Notes under the pieces: model-generated | The model's database searches: none | Told to the model about the DNA's origin: nothing | The model's input: only the letters and a program-made list of their open reading frames with translations | Assembly: GCF_031461075.1 (NCBI RefSeq) | Contig: NZ_JAVKPK010000001.1 | Coordinates: 94,031 to 158,030, forward strand | Source of the DNA: Methanosarcina baikalica | Lineage (GTDB): Archaea; Halobacteriota; Methanosarcinia; Methanosarcinales; Methanosarcinaceae | Direction: 5' to 3' | DNA: 64,000 bases | In this document: positions 24,534-33,511 of the stretch, piece by piece | Layout: each line of letters opens with the position of its first letter | Position numbering within the stretch: position 1 is the stretch's first letter | Translations under genes and position numbers: made by a program

Positions 24534-25715
24534 ATGTACGATGTATATGCGGTCCGCGAAGATTTCCCTGTTTTAAAAGAAGTTGTGTACCTTGACAGCA
24601 CAGCGACTACTCAGACGCCGATACCTGCAGTTGAAGCAATGGTCGAGTACTTTTACAAGTATGCTGGTAATCATGGGAGAGGAGCACACCGTCTGGCTAG
24701 GGAGACCACAAACCACTATGAGGACGCGAGGGAAACTGTTGCCCGTTTTTTAAACGCAGAGGCTTCAAAGACGGTTTTTACGAAAAATACCACTGAAGGA
24801 ATCAACCTTATTGCAAACAGTTATCCCTGGGAGGCTGGAGACCATATTGTTACAACTCTGCTCGAACACCATTCAAATCTCCTGCCCTGGCTGCGCCTGC
24901 ATAAAAATGGGGTAAATGTCACGGTTGTAAACCCGGACGATGAGGGCATAATAGACACCTCTATGATAGAGAATGCCTTCACTGAGAAAACCAGATTAGT
25001 TGCAATAACTCAGGTTTCAAATGTCTTCGGTTCAATCCAGGATGTAAAAAATATCACGAAACTTGCCCATAGAAATGGTATAAAAACCCTGATTGACGGT
25101 GCCCAATCCGCAGGACATATTCCAGTCAACCTCAAAGACCTTGGTTGTGATTTTTTTGCAACTGCCGGACATAAAGGCCTGCTTGGACCGCAGGGCACTG
25201 GCGTACTCTATATTAAAGAACCAGACATGCTCGAAAGTGCCTCAGTTGGAGGAGGTACGATTTCGGATGTTGAGGGGTACACCTACGTCCTGGAACCTTC
25301 CCCAGCCTGTTTTGAAGCAGGCACCCCAAATATTCCAGGAGTTATAGCGTTAGGAAGAGCAGTAGAATATGTGGAAAAAATAGGGGTTTCGGAAATCGAA
25401 ACGCACGAAATTAAGTTGTCCAGGGAGGCTGCAAAAAGGCTCTCCGAACTCGAGCATGTGGAAGTTTACGGGCCTGAAGACAGGGGAGGAATAGTACCCT
25501 TTAATGTAAAAGGGCTTCATGCCCATGATGTTGCTCTGATCCTTGACCAAACCAGAAAAATTTGTGTCAGGAGCGGACATCACTGTGCAATTCCAATTAC
25601 TCGCTTTCTGAAAGTGGACAGCACTGTAAGAGCTTCTTTTGCATTATATAATACAAAAGAAGAAGTGGATATATTGGTAAATGCAGTTGCAGGACTCAAG
25701 GCTCTTGTTTGCTGA
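24534..25715 (+). CDS. SufS-type cysteine desulfurase (class V aminotransferase fold)
   Basis: A 393-residue PLP enzyme. The PLP lysine is in ATAGHKGLLGP (Lys214), and the catalytic cysteine motif RSGHHCA is at 346-352 (Cys351), which marks group II SufS/CsdA-type desulfurases rather than NifS/IscS. ARETTNHYEDAR, LLEHHSNLLPW and DGAQSAGH are also conserved. It would release sulfur from cysteine for Fe-S clusters or thio-cofactors. Many methanogens lack cysteine desulfurases, but Methanosarcina have some, so this is of metabolic interest. No suf scaffold genes lie beside it. Confidence 0.87.
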   Translation: MYDVYAVREDFPVLKEVVYLDSTATTQTPIPAVEAMVEYFYKYAGNHGRGAHRLARETTNHYEDARETVARFLNAEASKTVFTKNTTEGINLIANSYPWEAGDHIVTTLLEHHSNLLPWLRLHKNGVNVTVVNPDDEGIIDTSMIENAFTEKTRLVAITQVSNVFGSIQDVKNITKLAHRNGIKTLIDGAQSAGHIPVNLKDLGCDFFATAGHKGLLGPQGTGVLYIKEPDMLESASVGGGTISDVEGYTYVLEPSPACFEAGTPNIPGVIALGRAVEYVEKIGVSEIETHEIKLSREAAKRLSELEHVEVYGPEDRGGIVPFNVKGLHAHDVALILDQTRKICVRSGHHCAIPITRFLKVDSTVRASFALYNTKEEVDILVNAVAGLKALVC

Positions 25716-25735
25716 AAGATGACTGCTGTGAACTA

Positions 25736-25985
25736 CCCTAAGCTAAAAACTTAGGGGCTTCTTGCTTTATCCCCTGAACTTTTGTTCACAAGTTGCAAGG
25801 TCTTCCCCACGCTCTGGAGGTATCAAATTAGATTTTGATCTATAAGTGCGAATTTCTTGATATTGATTGCGGCATTAATATCTCTATCTTGCTTTTTTTG
25901 CAATCAGGATATTCCTATTCTCTACCTTTCAAGGTTAGATCGGAGGATGGAACCAACTTTGTTACGAAATATTGTTTTAAAGTTA
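25736..25985 (-). mobile_element. Decayed 3' end of an IS200/IS605-family element (tnpB remnant)
   Basis: On the minus strand DRDINAAINIKKFALIDQNLI is encoded at about 25826-25888 and stops at 25823-25825. DRDINAAINI is the conserved C-terminal catalytic block of TnpB. Further upstream on that strand, SDLTLKGRE and EYPDC match the TnpB zinc-finger region but in shifted frames with a stop, so the gene is broken. Beyond the stop lies a hairpin CCCTAAG/CTTAGGG (25736-25756), as found at the right end of IS605-type elements, where the guide RNA also derives. Only the last ~60 residues remain; there is no tnpA. The spacer from 25986 to 26258 holds nothing recognisable except the AT-rich promoter region of the pilus operon. 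Confidence 0.7.
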
Positions 25986-26258
25986 ATTAATAATTCCACA
26001 TAAATATTATAAATTATTTCATCTGAATAGGGATATAGATATCTTTAATTTTCATCAAAGAAAGAAATATAATAGTGTACTTTTTAATTAAACTCATATA
26101 GATTTTTTGAAATGAAATGTGTAATCAAGTAAAAAGCTAGAAAAAAGTTAAATGCCAAATATAACTGATGTTAAAATATATTTCTGAAAGCAGATAATAG
26201 AAGGTTTTTATAATGGTTTGATCTTATACAACTTTATTAGAAAATTTGGGGAGAGCAT

Positions 26259-27950
26259 ATGGATGAAGTAAAAGAAATACTAGCTAAAAACAAATTTCTT
26301 TCGGAATTATTGGGGAAAAAAGGCGACAATAACTCCATATCAGAGATCTTAAAAAAAGCAAGAGCTTACTTTGATAAGCCTTTGAGGACTCTGCCAGATT
26401 ATAATCAGGAAAAAGAAGGGCCCCTTGTAGAGTTTATAGTGCCTGATGAGTTAAAAGAAATCGAAAGATACTGGCTTCAGGAACCTTACACTTTTGTATC
26501 GATTCTGGAAGACCGCAGAACAAGACATTATAGGCTTGTTGAACCTTCACTCACAAAGTTTGAGAAGGAACTCCTTGAGAGAATTTATGAGGATTTTCAG
26601 GATATACTGATTCTGGGTTCTACAACTTCCAAATTTGAAAAGGATACATTTCTTGTGGATAAAGCCCTCTTCCTCCTTGAAAGCTATAAAGCTGGAATTT
26701 CGGCATCGGCACTCCAAAAAATTATTTATTATCTTAGAAGAAACCTTCTAGGCTACGAAAAAATAAATTCCCTTCTTTATGATCCTTATATAGAGGATAT
26801 TTCATGCGATGGGGCAGAAGTTCCCCTTTATATTTATCATACAAGATATCTCAATATTGAAAGTAATATTTCTTTTAAAGACGAGGAACTTGATTCCCTT
26901 GTAATTAAAATGTGCCAGTTGAATAACAAACATGTCTCTGTAAGCCAGCCAATAGTGGATGCGAGACTCCAGGACGGATCGAGGCTTCAGGCTGTATTAG
27001 GAAGAGAAATTACCCCCAGAGGCAGTTCTTTTACTATCCGTAAATTCAGGAAAGACCCCATGACTCCCATAGACCTGCTCGGCTATGAGACATGCGACCT
27101 TGATATGCTCGTATATCTCTGGCTGGTTATCGAAAATGGTCACAATATTCTTTTTGCAGGAGGAACAGCGTCGGGGAAAACGTCTATGCTCAATGCTACA
27201 TCTCTATTCATGCCTTCTACAGCCAAGATAGTCTCTATCGAAGACACGAGGGAACTCTTACTCTACCACAACAACTGGGTTTCCGGGATCGCAAGGCAAA
27301 GTTTTGCCGGAGACTCTACCGGAGAAGTTTCCATGTTTGACCTTTTAAGGGCTGCTCTCAGACAGCGTCCAGATTTCATCATTGTGGGTGAAGTGAGAGG
27401 CAGTGAAGCCCTTACCCTTTTCCAGGCAATGTCAACAGGGCATGCAACAAGTTCAACTATGCACGCAGGAGATGTACAGACTGTTATAAACAGGCTTACG
27501 CACGAGCCAATAAATGTACCTCATGTCATGTTGCAGTCTCTTGATGTACTCTGCATTCAGAAGCAGGCATACATAGGAGAGAAAAGAGTGAGAAGAACCC
27601 AAAGCCTCGTTGAAGTTCTTAATGTTGACCCTGAGACAGGAGATCTTGGCATAAATGAGCTTTTCAATTGGGAACCTTCAGAAGATTATTTCGTCAAGGT
27701 AGGGGATTCCCACACTATACAGGAGATCATGTATTCCCGAGGATGGGATACCACTCAGTTGAGAATTGAAATGGACAATCGAAGAAAAATTCTAACCTAT
27801 ATGTACGAAAAAAACATAAGGAATTACATCCAGGTGTCCATTGTAGTCCAGGCATACCAGAGCTATCCGAAGATGGTTATGGAATGTATAGAAAACGATA
27901 CCTTACAGAGTATGACAGAGGACATGGCTGCTCAAGAGGGGGGAGCATGA
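26259..27950 (+). CDS. Type II/IV secretion system ATPase (archaeal pilus assembly)
   Basis: A 563-residue GspE/VirB11-superfamily ATPase that should power assembly of a type IV pilus or archaellum-like filament at the cytoplasmic membrane. Walker A GGTASGKTS is at 301-309, the Asp-box region IVSIEDTRELLL at 324-335, Walker B FIIVGEVRG at 373-381 and the His-box ATSSTMHAGD at 396-405. The N-terminal ~250 residues form the usual regulatory domain. Its stop overlaps the start of the membrane protein gene by 4 bp. With the downstream pilins this defines a pilus locus; no archaellum genes (flaB, flaH) are present, so an adhesion pilus is more likely than a motility structure. Confidence 0.88.
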   Translation: MDEVKEILAKNKFLSELLGKKGDNNSISEILKKARAYFDKPLRTLPDYNQEKEGPLVEFIVPDELKEIERYWLQEPYTFVSILEDRRTRHYRLVEPSLTKFEKELLERIYEDFQDILILGSTTSKFEKDTFLVDKALFLLESYKAGISASALQKIIYYLRRNLLGYEKINSLLYDPYIEDISCDGAEVPLYIYHTRYLNIESNISFKDEELDSLVIKMCQLNNKHVSVSQPIVDARLQDGSRLQAVLGREITPRGSSFTIRKFRKDPMTPIDLLGYETCDLDMLVYLWLVIENGHNILFAGGTASGKTSMLNATSLFMPSTAKIVSIEDTRELLLYHNNWVSGIARQSFAGDSTGEVSMFDLLRAALRQRPDFIIVGEVRGSEALTLFQAMSTGHATSSTMHAGDVQTVINRLTHEPINVPHVMLQSLDVLCIQKQAYIGEKRVRRTQSLVEVLNVDPETGDLGINELFNWEPSEDYFVKVGDSHTIQEIMYSRGWDTTQLRIEMDNRRKILTYMYEKNIRNYIQVSIVVQAYQSYPKMVMECIENDTLQSMTEDMAAQEGGA

Positions 27951-29932
27951 TTTATACTGCTGTGGATGAATTGGCATACAGATTTTTTGGAGACCTTTTT
28001 TATAGAAATAAAGAAAGCTTTCAGGATTTGAAGGCAAAAATACGCCAATCCCACATCTCCATGACAGTAGACCAGTACCTAGCCTCTGACTTAATGTATT
28101 CGATAATAGTAGGAATTTTTGGAGGGATTTTCGGCTTATGGCTGGGACTGAAAACTTTTGGGGACCCAATTTCCCGCCTTAGCCTTTTCGTGGATTCTAA
28201 AATTGCTGGTTTTGCAGGAGAACATGTTTATCTTCTTGCAATCCTAACCGCCCTTTTAGTGTTTGTTACATGTTTTCTTATCGTATTTTTCCTGATATAC
28301 ATTTATCCCTATTTTCAGACAAATAACCGGTGTGCCTGTATAGATAGATCCATGCTTCCGGCAATAACTTACATGTATGCTCTGACAAAAGGAGGGATGT
28401 CGGTTTATGATGTATTCAGATCTCTGAACAGGTATACCCATATATTTGGCGCAAGTGCGGAAGAAATATCCTATATTGTAAGGGACATGGATTACCTTGG
28501 AAAAGACTTTATAAGCGCTCTTAAATCTGCCAAAGAACGTACCTCCTCAGATGTTTTTAAGGATTTTGTTGATGGATTAATTATTGTTTCAAGTAGCGGA
28601 ACCATAAACGAGTACATAAAAAGCAAGGCTGATCAATATCAATACACTGCAGAGCTGGCAAACAGAAGTCTATTACAGAGGCTTGATGTTCTTGCCGAAG
28701 TCTACGTGACAGCACTCGTTGCAGGGCCCCTTTTCATAATGGTAACCCTTGTTATGCTCCAGTTCTTCAAGCCGGCTTCAGCTCAGATCCTTTACATGCT
28801 TATTTATGTTATAGTGCCTGTTGCAACTCTTCTTTATATGGTACTTCTCGATACCGTGGGGGAACTTTCTTTTAATCCTAAGAAAGGTAGATTTTCTAGT
28901 TTTTCAATAAACCTTTCCGATATTCCAGAGATTGAGTCCGGGCTAACTGAAGAGGAGGAGAAAGAGAGGAGTAAAAAGTACAGGCTGTACAGACAGCTCT
29001 TCCATATCAAAGGCATGCTGTTCAATCCCTACAGGACTTTGCGGGACGAACCAAGATACACGTTTTTCATCGCAGTTCCGGTTGGGTTATATTATCTCTC
29101 CCATCTTCCAAAAAAGATTGCAGGCAAGATTAATTTTAGCCATTTGTTGAATGTAAATTTTGACCATGTAAGCAATAGTACCATACACTTGGCCACCTTG
29201 ATTGATGATTATATTATTATTTTCACCGTCATTCTCCTTATTCCCTTCATCATCTTTTATGAGATAAAGGCCTGGAGGATACACAAGATTGATGAAAGAA
29301 TGCCTGATATGCTTAGGAACCTTTCCAGCATGAATGACTCTGGAATTTTGCTTTCAAATTCCTTAAAAATGATAGCAGAATCTAAAATGGGTATCTTAAG
29401 TAAAGAACTTGTGAAGTTAAAAGAAGATGTTTCCTGGGGTACTTCCACTTCAAGAGCCCTTATGAAGCTTGAGAACAATATCAGAACAGCTTCTTCAAGC
29501 AGGATTCTTCACATTCTCGTAAAAGCAAATGAATCCACAAATGATCTTAAAAGCGTGCTCTCTATTACTTCTTTACAGGCTAAGACCGAAGAAGGGCTGA
29601 AAAAAGAGCGCTCGTCACAAATGGTAATCTATATAGTCACTATCTATGTATCTTTCTTCGTCTTCCTTTTCATAGTCTATATCCTGGCCACAAATTTCTT
29701 CCCGCAAACTGCCGCATTCACAACCTCTTCCCAGGCAGGGGGGACTGGAGGAGTCGGAAACGGATATTTCAATATCGAGGAGTATAGTATGCTCATGTTC
29801 CACTCAGCCCTGGTACAGGCTTTTACTTCCGGGCTCATTGCCGGAAAGATGGGACAGGGTTCTGCGTATTTGGGCCTGAAATACAGTGTAAGCATGGTGA
29901 TAGTTACTTACCTGGTTTTCATGTTTGTTTGA
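27947..29932 (+). CDS. TadC/FlaJ-like pilus assembly membrane protein with two T2SSF units
   Basis: A 661-residue integral membrane protein, partner of the ATPase. It is about twice the size of a single GspF/TadC protein and contains two GspF-type units: a first with helices around residues 45-65 and 90-115 and a pair near 265-310, and a second with YIIIFTVILLIPFIIFY (~420) and a C-terminal pair (VIYIVTIYVSFFVFLFIVYIL and the final helix). Start: ATG 27947, whose A-T-G overlaps the ATPase stop, with GAGGGGGGAG just before it; the frame is open upstream but only inside the ATPase gene. Large double-unit versions are usual in archaeal pilus loci. Confidence 0.82.
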   Translation: MIYTAVDELAYRFFGDLFYRNKESFQDLKAKIRQSHISMTVDQYLASDLMYSIIVGIFGGIFGLWLGLKTFGDPISRLSLFVDSKIAGFAGEHVYLLAILTALLVFVTCFLIVFFLIYIYPYFQTNNRCACIDRSMLPAITYMYALTKGGMSVYDVFRSLNRYTHIFGASAEEISYIVRDMDYLGKDFISALKSAKERTSSDVFKDFVDGLIIVSSSGTINEYIKSKADQYQYTAELANRSLLQRLDVLAEVYVTALVAGPLFIMVTLVMLQFFKPASAQILYMLIYVIVPVATLLYMVLLDTVGELSFNPKKGRFSSFSINLSDIPEIESGLTEEEEKERSKKYRLYRQLFHIKGMLFNPYRTLRDEPRYTFFIAVPVGLYYLSHLPKKIAGKINFSHLLNVNFDHVSNSTIHLATLIDDYIIIFTVILLIPFIIFYEIKAWRIHKIDERMPDMLRNLSSMNDSGILLSNSLKMIAESKMGILSKELVKLKEDVSWGTSTSRALMKLENNIRTASSSRILHILVKANESTNDLKSVLSITSLQAKTEEGLKKERSSQMVIYIVTIYVSFFVFLFIVYILATNFFPQTAAFTTSSQAGGTGGVGNGYFNIEEYSMLMFHSALVQAFTSGLIAGKMGQGSAYLGLKYSVSMVIVTYLVFMFV

Positions 29933-30326
29933 CCCTGTGTTGAGAAGTTGACGGATCTGGTCCGGAAAAAACTCTCAATTTCACCCTTCTTTTTGACCTG
30001 ACGGGAATAAGCAATAGTTCAAAATTACCTCCGTAGAAACAAAAGTGCGTAGAAAACACAAAAGCCTGGAAAATTATTTTGAAAACTCGACCATATTTAT
30101 TAATCTCCATGAAGACGAAGATCACAATCTCAGCCGATATATGTACAGTATTTCTCTTTTCCAAAAACGGTGTCCTGTGGATATGTGTTGTGCTAAACGG
30201 ATATATAATTCCCGAGTAATCTGAATAGCACCTTTCGGTCTTTTTTGTCCAGCACAGCTGCGGGGCTGGAATCCATCGACTTCGATTAAATGAAAATAGA
30301 AACTTCAACCGAACTGAAAAAAATCA
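29933..30326. other. Spacer between pilus genes and IS1 element
   Basis: About 390 bp. A small frame at 30111-30218 would encode a 35-residue hydrophobic peptide behind an AT-rich box, and an open minus-strand frame covers much of the region, but neither shows recognisable features. The right end (30290-30326) begins a frame that is interrupted by the IS element. Confidence 0.4.
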
Positions 30327-31066
30327 GGTATTGTTAGCTAAAAATAGTTAACTCTTTATTTCTGTATTTCATCAATAGAAGAACCGAGTACTTTAGCATT
30401 TCAAGACTCTTCGTATAACACTTTGTCTTTCTTCTTAATCTTGCTAGAAAATGCCTCAATATGCTGTTATATCCTTCAACTGTAAATGTTTCTGCTTTTG
30501 ATTGAGTATGAATCTTTTCTGGAAGAAACTCTTTATATGCTCTCCAGTGATCTGTCATCACTTTTTCAATGTATTTTTTCTTCAATTTTTCCCATAGTAG
30601 TTTTCCAGTTTCTGTTCCTCTGCTGCCAAAAGAGCAGTTGATGAACTTTTTCCCAACTCTATCAACAGCAATCCAGATCCAGCAATATTTTTTTTGTTAC
30701 CGATGTAAGTATGCATTTCATCCAGTTCAACAATAGATATCTCATTTTCACTTTTTAGAGCCTCTAACTCCTTACCAAATTTCTTTATCCATCTTTGGAC
30801 AGAAACATGACTTACCCCTAAAAATCGTCCTATTGAGCGAAAGCCCAATCCTTCAAGGTAGAGTTGTAAAGCCTGTCTTTTTACAGAAGCGGAAAAAGCA
30901 GTTGATTTCAGCTCTACTGTATAGTTATAGCCACAATCAGAGCATTTGTACCGTTGACGCCCGCCAACTATGCCATTCTTTTTGTGACTGGAACTATTAC
31001 ATTTTGGGCAATTCATGCAGAAATATAGGTTATAAGTATATATATCTATTTTTGTTTACCAATGCC
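30327..31066 (-). mobile_element. Complete IS1-family insertion sequence
   Basis: 740 bp. The ends are imperfect inverted repeats of 21 bp, GGTATTGTTAGCTAAAAATAG at 30327-30347 (one base over the writing limit is avoided by reading it as GGTATTGTTAGC plus TAAAAATAG) and the related 31046-31066, matching at 16 of 21 positions. The flanks are a perfect 8-bp target-site duplication AAAAATCA at 30319-30326 and 31067-31074. The transposase fills the element on the minus strand. Intact ends plus a perfect duplication indicate a fairly recent, probably still complete insertion. Confidence 0.88.
30334..31016 (-). CDS. IS1-family transposase in two frames with a -1 frameshift at A8
   Basis: The N-terminal frame (30582-31016) starts MNCPKCNSSSHKKNG and YKCSDCGYNY, a zinc ribbon, then a helix-turn-helix (FRSIGRFLGVSHVSVQRWIKKFG) and the first catalytic block VELDEMHTYIGNKK. 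At a run of eight A on the coding strand (plus coordinates 30688-30695) the family continuation moves to the -1 frame: K-Y-C-W-I-W-I-A-V-D-R, then TDHWRAYKEFLP, TVEGYNSILRHFLARLRRKT and KSLEMLKYSVLLLMKYRN, stopping at 30334. IS1 elements are known to use -1 ribosomal slippage on an A tract, so this is more likely programmed frameshifting than damage. The zero-frame extension past the slip site is not homologous. Confidence 0.83.
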
Positions 31067-31253
31067 AAAAATCAAAGACAAAAATATTGACTCTTTATTG
31101 TGGACGAACTGGGAAGCCGAGATCTTTACATTGATGCCGAAAAAATCTCCATCTATAAAGTCATCGTCCTCAAAACAATGCTTTACAATACCTATATCAA
31201 AACTGAAATTAACTGAAATTAACTGGCCTAATATGGTTAATAAAAATATTTAG

Positions 31254-31655
31254 TTTCAAAACATAAATTTTTTAGTTTATTTTAAGATTTTTAGGGGACA
31301 GAATCATTCACCACCTGGAAAAATCATAAAAGAACAAATTTAAACTGAATCTAAAAAAGAATAATCTTTTAATTTGAAAATTATAAACTGTTTAACGAAG
31401 TTACTTTTTAATATTATTGACATTATCTCCAGTCTTTTTCCAAGAAGATAGTAATTCAAGATTCGATTCTTAAAAATTGACCTCATCAGAGCCTTGAAGG
31501 AATTAACGTAATTCTGTAAAAGTCTGCACCTGAAGTATTTAACTGTAACGCATTTCCAGAGTGATATAATCCAGCAAAAAGTAGTAAAAAATATACGAAG
31601 AGAATCGAAAAAGAAAGCACGAATTCAAGATAAAAACAAGTTAAGTAAAGAAAGA
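31254..31655. other. AT-rich spacer, no gene seen
   Basis: About 400 bp downstream of the minus-strand pilin gene's terminator. No coding frame, repeat or RNA signature recognised. Confidence 0.4.
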
Positions 31656-31681
31656 GGAAAAAGCACCTTAAACAGGTGCTT
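31656..31681 (-). terminator. Terminator of the pilin gene
   Basis: AAGCACCT (31661-31668) and AGGTGCTT (31674-31681) form an 8-bp perfect stem with a 5-nt loop. Read on the minus strand it starts 10 bp after the pilin stop and runs into a short T tract (plus A run ending at 31660). Confidence 0.65.
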
Positions 31682-31690
31682 AAATTGTTT

Positions 31691-32197
31691 TTATGGGATC
31701 CTTATATCAGTATCGCAGATAAGCTGATTGGTCTGGACATCAATGATTTTGATGTGGACAGTCTCACCAGATTTAGGTTCAGCTCCAAAAGCATTTGCTC
31801 CAGCTGTGTCCGTCAACCTGAGCGTCTTCACAGAACCTACCCCAAAGACGCCAAGACCAGCAGGAGTAGCGGTAATAGCATTATTCGCAGCCCCAATTAT
31901 ATAAGACTGACCGCTCCCAACGGATGCCATAACTTTTGTTATTGCACCATCTTCGAAATGAATCGGGTCTCCGCCAAGGTGTTCGATTCTTATAGTTGCT
32001 ATATCAACAGATCCAGTGATATCGAGAGGTCCTGCTTTAATATCGAGGTTCGCCTGCGGTGCGGATTTTGCAGGTCCCTGTCCAAAAACGGAAGATCCGA
32101 TTGCGGCGGCGAGGATGACGGTTATTGCAACCATCAGGATGACACCGATAACCGGGGAAACTGCGTGAGTATTTTTAAACCATTTCGTGAAATCCAT
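31691..32197 (-). CDS. Archaeal type IV pilin
   Basis: A 168-residue pilin subunit. A short basic leader (MDFTKWFKNTH) is followed directly by AVSPVIGVILMVAITVILAAAIG, the N-terminal signature of archaeal type IV pilins (DUF1628-like) processed by a prepilin peptidase. The rest is a small polar beta-rich domain. On the coding strand GGAGGGAG precedes the ATG and a TATAAAG box lies about 90 bp upstream. It is transcribed opposite to the ATPase and the two pilin-like genes, on its own promoter and terminator, as expected for a highly expressed major subunit. This is probably the main subunit of the pilus made by the 26259-29932 machinery. Confidence 0.85.
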   Translation of the reverse strand: MDFTKWFKNTHAVSPVIGVILMVAITVILAAAIGSSVFGQGPAKSAPQANLDIKAGPLDITGSVDIATIRIEHLGGDPIHFEDGAITKVMASVGSGQSYIIGAANNAITATPAGLGVFGVGSVKTLRLTDTAGANAFGAEPKSGETVHIKIIDVQTNQLICDTDIRIP

Positions 32198-32483
32198 ATG
32201 TTTCTCCCTCCTGATTAAAGGTATTCGGACAGGACAGCCTGCCAGATACTTTTAACACCTGAAATACATACTTAAACAGTTTTTGAGATTTAACTTTATA
32301 CCATTGTACCCTTCATTTCTATATAAATTTTTGCTGAATGTTTTGAGTATAATTTACATTTTTTAATCAACTTTTTTACCAAGATAATAATTATCAACTC
32401 TACATTAAATAACTTTTCTTAGACAGTCAGGTTGATATTCAATTAGCAACATTTTAGGGAGTCAGGCAACAAATTTGTAGAAG

Positions 32484-33470
32484 GTGATTCTTGTCGTGGA
32501 GGGTAAAAAATGCAGAGCACTTGGCAAGGACTATAAGGCAGTTTCAGAGGTATATGGGCAACTGCTCATGATGAGTATAGTCGTTATAGCTTTTTCCACA
32601 ATAGCCTTAACCGTATTTTCAGATGGAGCCTTGAATCCGGAGCATACTCCGCATACTGACCTACGAGAAAATATCAATACAAATACCAATCGCGTATATA
32701 TCACACACAGTGGAGGAGAAGCTATTGACCTGTCAGCTATCAAAATAATACTCATCGCTGACGGGCAGCGGTATGAATTCAACAAGTCCGACTTCAAAGA
32801 TCCAGACGACACTGACCCCGACGATGCTGTTTTCATGCTTGGGGATTGCATAGTAATTAATAACGAAAACATCAAGAGTGGGATTGATATAGACATGTTA
32901 TTTGTGGACATGCCTTCTCAGCAGGTAATCCAGAGAACAGCGCTCCAGCAAGGCCCTACGAAAGTCCCGTACTGGATAACTCCTTGCCCATACGGGAGTG
33001 TTTACGACAATTCTACAAATAAATTCCTGCCCACTGAATTAGTTGATGGGATGAACGACGGGCTTTTTATAAAGGCGCAAGTTCCGAAAAAACCAGAATC
33101 AGTATACCAGGAGTTCACGTTTGGTATAGACGCCGATGAAATAGGCATTTCAGATTCCTCAAAGCCAGTAAAGTTGAAAGTAATTTACCGATCCCAGGGC
33201 TGCAGCCCGGATGAGATTCCGCTTTCGATATATAATGGCTCTGATTGGACGCAGATAGGTCCCAAAATGAAAAACTATAGCAGCTTCGATGATTGCAAGA
33301 ACAGTAATTCAAATATTTACGAAATAACTTCATATGTTAATGCTTCTGAAAAACTTGAAAATCTCAAAGTTAGGTTTTCAGCCACAGAAAATCCAGATGA
33401 ACATGATCCAGATGAACAGAATGAAAAGTTTTATGAAATTGACTTCATAGGGGTTCATATAGAGTTGTAA
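32484..33470 (+). CDS. Pilin-like (minor pilin) surface protein
   Basis: About 328 residues. After a short basic N-terminus, YKAVSEVYGQLLMMSIVVIAFSTIALTVFS (about 17-46) has the layout of an archaeal pilin signal, with the AVSE-type cleavage region. The exported part is acidic and includes DPDDTDPDD, followed by a beta-rich region whose last ~90 residues (KLKVIYRSQGCSPDEIPLSIYNG) resemble a jelly-roll. The start is uncertain: GTG 32484 and GTG 32496 are in frame, whereas the ATG after GGAGGG (about 32510) is out of frame. It probably caps or modifies the pilus. The preceding 286 bp are the divergent promoter region shared with the major pilin. Confidence 0.7.
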   Translation: MILVVEGKKCRALGKDYKAVSEVYGQLLMMSIVVIAFSTIALTVFSDGALNPEHTPHTDLRENINTNTNRVYITHSGGEAIDLSAIKIILIADGQRYEFNKSDFKDPDDTDPDDAVFMLGDCIVINNENIKSGIDIDMLFVDMPSQQVIQRTALQQGPTKVPYWITPCPYGSVYDNSTNKFLPTELVDGMNDGLFIKAQVPKKPESVYQEFTFGIDADEIGISDSSKPVKLKVIYRSQGCSPDEIPLSIYNGSDWTQIGPKMKNYSSFDDCKNSNSNIYEITSYVNASEKLENLKVRFSATENPDEHDPDEQNEKFYEIDFIGVHIEL

Positions 33471-33511
33471 TTTCGGAAGGTAGGAGGCTGAGGCAAGGGG
33501 GTCAACAAGAA

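Larger units (their letters stand above)
30290..31253 (+). pseudogene. Possible small gene split by the IS1 insertion
   Basis: If the IS element and one copy of its 8-bp target duplication are removed, ATG 30290 reads through the junction without interruption (M-K-I-E-T-S-T-E-L-K-K-I-K-D-K-N-I-D-S-L-L) to a stop at 31251-31253, giving about 75 codons. In the same downstream region another frame reads LFIVDELGSRDLYIDAEK and KISIYKVIVLKTMLY, which looks more protein-like, so a frameshift may also be present. No family recognised. Low confidence that this was a functional gene. Confidence 0.3.

Noticed and set aside
29919..30308. 129-codon open frame on the minus strand after the pilus membrane protein gene
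   Set aside because: It overlaps the end of a certain gene, has no ribosome site and its product has no recognisable feature; the composition looks like antisense of spacer.
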